Assembly: GCA_038198445.1 (NCBI GenBank)
Contig: JBBPZZ010000073.1
Span: 1 to 7,733 of the forward strand
Direction: 5' to 3'
DNA: 7,733 nt
From: JACDDK01 sp038198445
GTDB lineage: Bacteria; Actinomycetota; Rubrobacteria; Rubrobacterales; Rubrobacteraceae
Below, in pieces: positions 1-3,781 of this stretch. Both the position numbers and the translations under genes were made by a program. The first letter of the stretch is position 1. Every line of letters begins with the position of its first letter. The notes beneath the pieces are model-generated. The model ran no database searches and had not been told where the DNA came from. It saw only the letters and a list, made by a program, of their open reading frames with translations.

Positions 1-290
1 CTGCCGCCGCCCGAAAGGTAATCGTTCCCCGCGAGCCCCTGGATCTCATCCGCCCCTCCGAACGCGCTCATCCTCTCACTCATCCCGGAGCCGCGCGGCA
101 ACTCACTTTCGCCGCCCGTACCGGTTCCGGCCAGCGCGTCGCCGGCGGATAAGAGCAACAACAGAGTCCCCACCGCCACGAAGATATGGCCCACCCTTCT
201 GGAAGACCTGTGTGATGTAGTGGGATTTCCACCATTCAGGGATGGGGACTCGGAAGGGCCGGAGTGGACGGTCTCATGCTTCAGGCTCAT
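1..290 (-). CDS. Secreted RTX-like calcium-binding repeat protein, N-terminal part (runs off left edge)
   Basis: The frame opens with an ATG at 290 and stays open for 96 codons to the window edge, so only the N-terminus is seen. An in-frame TAG lies 2 bases before the ATG, and GAGG sits 9 bases upstream as the ribosome binding site. Residues 1-32 are polar and end in SSRR. Residues 33-49 are hydrophobic (VGHIFVAVGTLLLLLSA), followed by GDALA and a Gly/Thr-rich stretch, which gives a clear Sec signal peptide with a likely cut after the ALA near residue 54. The N-region before the hydrophobic core is rather long. From about residue 78 the sequence becomes FGGADEIQGLAGNDYLSGGG, which fits the start of RTX nonapeptide repeats (GGxGxDxLx) that bind calcium outside the cell. 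Whether the missing part is only repeats or carries an enzyme domain cannot be told. The downstream context is outside the window. Confidence 0.75.
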   Translation of the reverse strand, partial: MSLKHETVHSGPSESPSLNGGNPTTSHRSSRRVGHIFVAVGTLLLLLSAGDALAGTGTGGESELPRGSGMSERMSAFGGADEIQGLAGNDYLSGGG

Positions 291-434
291 GGCTAAACCT
301 CACGCTCGGGGGACTGGCCGGTCTGACGCGGACAATAGCTTCATACGCCCCGGATTTTAGGGACTCGCGTGAGGGCTATGGTTACAGCAAGGAAACCTCT
401 ATCTTAAATCTTCATGAAATACAGAGGCATATTG
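291..434 (-). promoter_or_regulatory. Leader of the RTX-like gene with complementary segments masking the ribosome binding site
   Basis: On the minus strand CCTCACGC (374-367) is perfectly complementary to GCGTGAGG (305-298). The second copy contains the GAGG ribosome binding site of the gene starting at 290. The arms enclose about 60 bases, so a transcript starting upstream of 374 could fold and hide the binding site. I could not pick out a convincing -35/-10 pair. The stretch around 395-420 is the AT-richest part and the most likely promoter area. I matched no known riboswitch class. Confidence 0.3.
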
Positions 435-462
435 AAAAACATTCCACGACGCGGCGTTGTGG
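435..462 (-). terminator. Probable intrinsic terminator downstream of the acetyltransferase gene
   Basis: Reading leftwards, 462-444 forms a stem (CCACAACG / CGTCGTGG, seven of eight pairs matched, one A-C mismatch, 3-base loop). It is followed after four bases by TTTTT at 439-435. It lies 64 bases after the stop codon of the acetyltransferase at 526 and before the leader of the RTX-like gene, which is where a terminator separating the two same-strand genes would be expected. Confidence 0.55.
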
Positions 463-525
463 GCTCCGTAGCGAGTCAGGGTTGTCTTGTCCGGCCGATG
501 CCGTCTTGCCTGGAAGCCGTCCGCG

Positions 526-1104
526 CTACCGTTCGCGTTCCGCCGCTCCTCTCTGCTCCCAGTCAGTCTTGGTCAACGCATACTCGACGTCTCCCTGCTC
601 CGCGCCTTCGATGCGCTCCGGCCACGGTTGGCGGAATGTACGCTCTAGAGTCAGGCCCGCCTTCTCCATCACGCGCCGGGAGGCGACGTTGACCGTCATC
701 GTCGAGGCGACCACGCGCAGCACGCCGAGATCGGTAAAGCCTTTGCGGATCAGCGCGCGAGATCCCTCGGTGGCGTAGCCCTTGCCCCAGGCGGATTTTC
801 TCAGCCGGTAGCCGAGTTCGGCTTCGTCGGGGCCGCTGCCTTCCGGTGGCCGGAAGTGGAACCAACCCAGGAATTCCCCAGTGGCCTTCTCGATGGCCGC
901 CCAGAAGCCAAAACCCCTGAAGCGCTCGTAATAGCAGAGGAACCGCGGCAGAGTTTCGTCTCGGACCACCTCGCGGGGCGTTGGTTTGCCACCGTTGATG
1001 TAGCGCATGACGTCGGGGTCGCTATCGAGGTCGAACAGGTTGTCCACATCGGCCTCGTCAAACCGGCGCAGCGCCAGTCGTTCGGTTTCCAGGAAGACCT
1101 GCAT
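526..1104 (-). CDS. GNAT-family N-acetyltransferase, RimJ/RimL type
   Basis: Product of 192 residues, a normal size for the RimJ/RimL branch of GNAT enzymes, which move an acetyl group from acetyl-CoA to an amine on a protein N-terminus, small molecule or drug. The N-terminus (FLETERLALRRFDEADVDNL) is the classic opening of this branch. Motif A is ELGYRLRKSAWGKGYATEG (about residues 114-132), whose RKSAWGKGYA holds the pyrophosphate of acetyl-CoA. Motif B is TVNVASRRVMEKAGL, with the usual V-N-x-x-S and E-K-x-G-L. I chose the ATG at 1104 because GGAAGGA lies 7 bases before it and the family fold starts at once. An ATG at 1143 in the same frame would add 13 residues, but its binding site is in a GC hairpin. 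The frame stays open up to a further ATG at 1194. The gene is divergent from the winged-helix gene and probably monocistronic, with a terminator at 435-462. The substrate cannot be predicted. Confidence 0.9.
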   Translation of the reverse strand: MQVFLETERLALRRFDEADVDNLFDLDSDPDVMRYINGGKPTPREVVRDETLPRFLCYYERFRGFGFWAAIEKATGEFLGWFHFRPPEGSGPDEAELGYRLRKSAWGKGYATEGSRALIRKGFTDLGVLRVVASTMTVNVASRRVMEKAGLTLERTFRQPWPERIEGAEQGDVEYALTKTDWEQRGAAERER

Positions 1105-1381
1105 CCCTCGATCCTTCCCACGGCAAGTCAACACGGACAGCATAGCCGCCCCTGATATCGGCGGCAAGCCGCGGCGGAGTGAGGCGTGGTCCATCGGTGC
1201 GCCCGCTATTTGCGGTCGAGACAGATTTCTACACGCGGTGTGTCCGGGGTAGCGAAAGTCAAGAGACTCTCGCCCAAGAGGCCGGAAAGCGTCGCGCCGG
1301 TCTCCAAGAGCGGGCTACCTTTAAATCTAGGATAATGGTCGTTGCAACCGTGTCAGTCATGACCATTGGGGAAGGTGTTGG
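1105..1381. promoter_or_regulatory. Divergent intergenic region between acetyltransferase and winged-helix genes
   Basis: The region separates two genes read outwards. Towards the plus-strand gene, TAGGAT at 1328-1333 (overlapping GATAAT at 1331-1336) fits an actinobacterial -10 of the TAnnnT type. No good -35 lies 16-18 bases upstream. GAAGG at 1371-1375 is the ribosome binding site for the ATG at 1382. Towards the minus-strand gene no convincing promoter was found. A GC hairpin, GCCGCC (1145-1150) with GGCGGC (1160-1165), lies beside the alternative ATG at 1143. The rest shows no gene. Confidence 0.4.
1334..1367. repeat. 7-bp inverted repeat between the -10 and the ribosome binding site of the winged-helix gene
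   Basis: AATGGTC at 1334-1340 is exactly repeated in inverted form as GACCATT at 1361-1367, with a 20-base spacer. An inner 8-base palindrome, GTCATGAC (1356-1363), overlaps the right arm. The left arm overlaps the proposed -10 (1328-1336) and the right arm ends 3 bases before the GAAGG binding site. The position suits either an operator or a hairpin in the leader. The function is inferred only. Confidence 0.35.
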
Positions 1382-2077
1382 ATGGCCGAAGAGTTCAGGC
1401 TCCCGGGCTCGACTTACGAAGAACTGGTGAACATCATAGTCGCTTATGGGACTCGGGACGAAGCGGCGAATCCCGGCGACGTAAGCAAACTCAACTCAGT
1501 TCATCAGTCTAGCGTCAGCAGAAACAATGCTTTTCTGGAGGGAATGGGAATCCTCAAAGGCGAGCGGGAGAAGCTGGTCACGCGGCGCGGCAGGGCGCTC
1601 GCGCTTGCCCTCGCGCGTAAGGATCAGGAGGACATCCGGGCAAACTGGCGTCAGGTGGTCTCGACCAGCGAGTTCCTCCAGAACGTCGTCTCCGCGGTGA
1701 AGCTGCGTGAAGGGATGCTCTACCCAACCGTCCAGGCCTACATCGCGCACTCCGCCGGACAGCCCCGAAACAAGCCGGTTATGACGGGGGCCAGTGCGCT
1801 CGTCGAGATCCTGAAGGCCGCCGGTTTGCTGAAAGAGGACGCTGGCGAGTTGAGCGCCCCGTTCGACGAAGACTTCGAGCCGGAGGTACAGCTCCCCGAA
1901 GAAGTCGGCCCGGAAGAGATCGAACCTGCCCAGACTTCGGTCTCCGCCACGCTTGAGACAGACAGAACCTCGGAATCATCGTCGGTCCAGATCCACCTTC
2001 ACGTCCAATGCTCGCCGGACCAGATAGAAGACCTCGCACCCAGGCTCAAGGCTCTGCTAAGAGAGCTCTCTTTCTAG
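1382..2077 (+). CDS. Winged-helix-like protein of unknown function (231 aa)
   Basis: I do not recognise a named family with certainty. The layout recalls the DUF5343-like winged-helix proteins. Residues 6-95 look like a first helical or winged-helix unit: LPGSTYEELVNIIVAYGT, then a helix-turn-helix candidate over HQSSVSRNNAFLEGMGIL and a basic wing (EREKLVTRRGRALAL). Residues 95-155 look like a second unit ending in MTGASALVEILKAAGLLKED. Residues 156-200 are an acidic, Pro/Ser/Thr-rich linker, probably disordered. Residues 201-231 form a short strand (SVQIHLHVQ) plus a terminal helix (PDQIEDLAPRLKALLREL) that may be an oligomerisation or partner-binding tail. There is no signal peptide or membrane segment, so it is cytosolic. 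The ATG at 1382 has GAAGG six bases upstream. A DNA-binding role is likely but not shown. It could be self-regulated through the inverted repeat at 1334-1367. Its stop overlaps the stop of the convergent gene at 2074. Confidence 0.8.
   Translation: MAEEFRLPGSTYEELVNIIVAYGTRDEAANPGDVSKLNSVHQSSVSRNNAFLEGMGILKGEREKLVTRRGRALALALARKDQEDIRANWRQVVSTSEFLQNVVSAVKLREGMLYPTVQAYIAHSAGQPRNKPVMTGASALVEILKAAGLLKEDAGELSAPFDEDFEPEVQLPEEVGPEEIEPAQTSVSATLETDRTSESSSVQIHLHVQCSPDQIEDLAPRLKALLRELSF
2059..2072. repeat. 14-bp perfect palindrome at the junction of two convergent genes
   Basis: AAGAGAGCTCTCTT is a perfect palindrome. It lies inside the last codons of the winged-helix gene, directly before the CTAG (2074-2077) that supplies the stop codon of both convergent genes. 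As RNA it could form a short 5-bp stem with an AGCT loop in either direction. Only a weak T-rich stretch follows on the plus strand, so it is at best a weak two-way terminator. It could equally be a protein-binding site. Confidence 0.4.
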
Positions 2078-2412
2078 TTCAGTTGGACCGCGCGCCCCAG
2101 CGGAGAGGGGATATCCAGGAGGTCCGAGAGCTGTATGTCCTGGACCTCCGATACTTCGCCGTTGACGGACACCGTCGAGCGGGAGTCGCAGTGCGGGTAT
2201 AGTTCCACCCAGCTCGGGCTGTGTTCCTTGACCACCGGCGTAACCTTGCTGCATATCACCAGGTCGGGCCAGAGACGCAGCACCTCCCGGTTCAGGTCGC
2301 CGGGCTCGGCCTCGAAGACTTCCGTGTCCGGACGTAGTTCACGAAACGCCGATGCGATGGCCTGGCTGTAAGATCTAAGCTCGCTGGCTATAAGGACGCG
2401 CGTAACTCTCAT
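2074..2412 (-). CDS. Small receiver-like protein, degenerate copy (phosphoacceptor position is Ser)
   Basis: A 112-residue protein from the ATG at 2412. An in-frame TTG at 2436 with GAGG eight bases upstream would add eight residues (GRRYDQF after the initiator) and is a real alternative, because the ATG has no visible binding site. The fold looks like a shortened CheY-type receiver: beta 1 RVLIASE, a helix with SYSQAIASAFRELRP, beta 3 PDLVICS, then a family-specific half with SWVELYP and QDIQLSDLLDI. The acidic pair after beta 1 is missing (ASE), and Ser55 stands where receivers carry the phosphorylated Asp. The usual Thr/Ser and Lys of a full receiver are not obvious. It is a clear paralog of the protein at 2484-2801: both share R-L-I/M-A, A-F/V-R-E/D-L-R-P, EP, PDLVIC, WVELYP, I-Q-L-(S/A)-D-(L/I)-L-D-I and a final Asn. 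It follows that gene after 71 bases on the same strand, so co-transcription is likely. Function unknown; it cannot be phosphorylated in the usual way. Confidence 0.75.
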   Translation of the reverse strand: MRVTRVLIASELRSYSQAIASAFRELRPDTEVFEAEPGDLNREVLRLWPDLVICSKVTPVVKEHSPSWVELYPHCDSRSTVSVNGEVSEVQDIQLSDLLDIPSPLGRAVQLN

Positions 2413-2436
2413 AAATTGATCATAGCGCCGACCCAA

Positions 2437-2483
2437 ATAGCCGGCCTCATATAAATGAATGATCTTTTTCTAGCTCCGTTGGG
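2437..2483 (-). promoter_or_regulatory. Gap between the two paralogs: AT-rich element and short inverted repeat
   Basis: Reading leftwards, the gap holds an AT-rich run, CATTTATATGAGG (2458-2446 or so), whose TTATAT could be a -10 box for the second paralog alone. CTAGC (2470-2474) and GCTAG (2483-2487) form a 5-bp inverted repeat that includes the TAG stop of the upstream gene. No T-run follows on the minus strand, so it is not a clear terminator. A promoter here is a weak call, as no -35 was found. Confidence 0.2.
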
Positions 2484-2801
2484 CTAGTTCTGACGAATGA
2501 GCTCCTCTGTCCGATCTATGATATCCAGGATATCCGCGAGTTGAATCCCTTCGATGGTCGAAACCCGGCCCCCGACGCTGGTTACCGAGAGCGGGCTGAA
2601 GTTCGGATACAACTCTACCCAGACCTTGACGTGCTCCCGAACGGCCTCCCCGGCCTCGTCACAGATCACCAAATCGGGTACAAAAGCGGAGATTTCGCTT
2701 TCCAGACTATCCGGTTCCACGATCTTGACCTCTACCTCCGGACGCAGATCCCGCACGGCCTCCGCGATGACCTCCCGGTAGGCGCGAGGCTGGTTAGCCA
2801 T
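2484..2801 (-). CDS. Small receiver-like protein with retained candidate phosphoacceptor Asp
   Basis: 105 residues from the ATG at 2801, paralogous to the protein at 2074-2412. Visible parts are RAYREVIAEAVRDLRP (helix 1), VEVKIVEP (beta 2), PDLVICDEAG (beta 3, with Asp48 exactly where receivers have their phosphorylated Asp, as in PDLVLLD), KVWVELYPNFSPLSVTSVGG, and IQLADILDIIDRTEELIRQN (last helix). It is shorter than the usual 120-residue receiver and lacks the acidic pair after beta 1 (ANQ). The start is doubtful: in the same frame the codons just before the ATG read TSKARIL, which aligns with the beta 1 strand RVTRVL of the paralog, so the ATG cuts that strand. No ATG, GTG or TTG occurs between it and the upstream in-frame TGA (2879-2877). 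The ATG has only AAGG 11 bases upstream. It follows the response regulator by 197 bases on the same strand. A role as phosphate sink, connector or decoy of that system is inference only. Confidence 0.75.
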   Translation of the reverse strand: MANQPRAYREVIAEAVRDLRPEVEVKIVEPDSLESEISAFVPDLVICDEAGEAVREHVKVWVELYPNFSPLSVTSVGGRVSTIEGIQLADILDIIDRTEELIRQN

Positions 2802-2854
2802 GAGGATACGCGCCTTGCTAGTCGCGCGCGCCGCGGGAATGTCCGACTTAGGAT

Positions 2855-2944
2855 TTATTGGCCGGCCCCCCGCGAGTCAGGTTTGCCTGTCAGACCAGCG
2901 TACCGGGAGCCCACCTTGTTCCTGTCGTCCACTTCATACCTCAA
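2855..2944 (-). CDS. Possible small protein or leader peptide (29 codons, TTG start)
   Basis: A TTG at 2944 opens a 29-codon frame ending in TAA at 2857-2855 (product begins MRYEVDDRNKVGSRYAG). A very strong purine run, AAAAGGAGGGGGGG, lies upstream, with AGGAGG ending 11 bases before the TTG. The first half uses mostly G or C in third position, as in the neighbouring genes. It sits between the response regulator and the first mini-receiver, so it could be a small gene or a leader peptide. I do not recognise it. The TTG start and slightly long spacing make this a weak call. Confidence 0.22.
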   Translation of the reverse strand: MRYEVDDRNKVGSRYAGLTGKPDSRGAGQ

Positions 2945-2998
2945 ACTTATCCCCCCCTCCTTTTATCGGAGTCCTCCGCGCTCCGGTTTTCTCAAGTG

Positions 2999-3646
2999 CT
3001 AACGTATATCGACGATACCGTTGCGCGCCGCGAACACCAGCGCCTGGAGCCGCGAATGCACGCCGAGCTTGCTGAGGATGTTCACCATATGGGTGCGTTC
3101 CGTCTCGATTGTCACGTGGAGCTTCTCGGCTATCTCCTTGCTATCCAGTCCCTCGCCGAGCGCCTGCAAAACTTCTCTCTCCCGCCGGGTGAGCTTCTCG
3201 ATGGCCTTCTGGACTTCGTACTCCTCCTGGCGCTTGCGGCTGACCATGCGGAGCATCTCAATCGTCTCGGCGGGAGAGAGAAGGGCTTCTCCGGCGTTCA
3301 GCCGCCGCACGGCATCTACTATGTCGCTTATGGCCGCCGCCTTGTGCAGCACGCCCGCCGCGCCTGACTCGACGGCGCGGGCGAACCGTGCGGGTTCCAG
3401 ACTCGCGCTCAACACCAGCGTCGCTATCCCGGATTTCGGAGACGAGAACTCCTCGATCAGCTCGAACCCGTCTCCGTCGGGCAGGCCGAGATCCACGACG
3501 GCGATGTCCACGCCGCCGGGAAGTTCCTTCAGCGTCTGGCGCGTCTCGGCGAGAGAACCAGCCTGGGCCACCACATCGAATTCCTGCTCCCTGTCGAACA
3601 TGAACGCCAGCGCCTGACGGAAAGAGACGTGATCCTCGACGAGCAT
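2999..3646 (-). CDS. NarL/FixJ-type response regulator, receiver plus LuxR HTH
   Basis: At least 215 residues, the usual size for this family. The receiver (1-115) has the acidic pair Glu4/Asp5, phosphoacceptor Asp52 in DIAVVDLGLPDGDG, Ser80 in LVLSA and Lys102 in VLHKAA. A helical linker (residues 128-151) leads to the GerE/LuxR HTH (152-208): LTRREREVLQALGEGLDSKEIAEKL, then TIETERTHMVNILSKLGVHSR, with the conserved E-R-E-V-L, S-x-x-E-I-A and H-x-x-N-I-x-x-K-L. It is a cytosolic, phosphorylation-controlled DNA-binding transcription factor, almost certainly served by the histidine kinase 135 bases upstream on the same strand. The start is doubtful: the ATG at 3646 begins inside beta 1 (the frame continues upstream as DKLDKGPTRI), and no ATG, GTG or TTG lies between it and the TAA at 3712-3710. 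ATC at 3682 has AAGGA eight bases before it, and CTG at 3670 has GAGGA four bases before it; either would give a complete beta 1. The targets are unknown. Confidence 0.93.
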   Translation of the reverse strand: MLVEDHVSFRQALAFMFDREQEFDVVAQAGSLAETRQTLKELPGGVDIAVVDLGLPDGDGFELIEEFSSPKSGIATLVLSASLEPARFARAVESGAAGVLHKAAAISDIVDAVRRLNAGEALLSPAETIEMLRMVSRKRQEEYEVQKAIEKLTRREREVLQALGEGLDSKEIAEKLHVTIETERTHMVNILSKLGVHSRLQALVFAARNGIVDIR

Positions 3647-3683
3647 GATCCGTGTCGGGCCTTTGTCCAGCTTATCCTCGATG

Positions 3684-3716
3684 GTTACCGTCCTTCTTCC
3701 GGCTGCACGTTACCGT
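3684..3716. repeat. Two direct copies of GTTACCGT, 25 bases apart
   Basis: GTTACCGT occurs at 3684-3691 and again at 3709-3716 in the gap between kinase and regulator. The second copy lies within a small palindrome, TTACCGTAA. Two same-facing 8-base copies about 2.4 helical turns apart could be a binding site, but chance similarity in so short a stretch is not excluded. Confidence 0.2.
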
Positions 3717-3750
3717 AAGGATTATGCCCTTTTTTGAGCTTGATCTCCAC
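3685..3750 (-). CDS. Possible small protein between kinase and regulator (21 codons, GTG start)
   Basis: A GTG at 3750 opens a 21-codon frame ending in TAA at 3687-3685 (product begins MEIKLKKGHNPYGNVQPEEG). AGGTAGG lies 5 bases upstream. It begins 31 bases after the kinase stop codon, and its stop lies 2 bases before the ATC that may start the response regulator, so it could couple translation between the two genes. The third-position GC is only moderate and the frame is short, so it may be chance. I do not recognise the product. Confidence 0.2.
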   Translation of the reverse strand: MEIKLKKGHNPYGNVQPEEGR

Positions 3751-3781
3751 AAGAGCCTACCTGGCCCGCAAGACAACGGAT

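Noticed and set aside
242..778. 178-codon plus-strand open frame
   Set aside because: It runs through the leader of the RTX-like gene, a terminator and the antisense of the acetyltransferase, and its product is Arg/Ser-rich with no domain.
2849..2882. Possible promoter CTGACT with AATAAAT on the minus strand upstream of the first mini-receiver
   Set aside because: The spacing is about 15-16 bases and both boxes match poorly, so it was not listed as a feature.
2890..2937. 15-codon ATG frame in the gap before the first mini-receiver
   Set aside because: Its only nearby binding site (GAGG) is one base from the ATG, too close to work. The overlapping TTG frame is the better candidate.
2967..2985. 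Hairpin CGGAG / CTCCG just after the response regulator stop
   Set aside because: The stem has only 5 bp and is followed by ATAAAAGG, not a T-run on the minus strand, so it is not supported as an intrinsic terminator.
2858..3617. Plus-strand open frames opposite the response regulator
   Set aside because: The minus strand encodes a complete receiver and LuxR HTH with all key residues, so the plus-strand frames are shadows.
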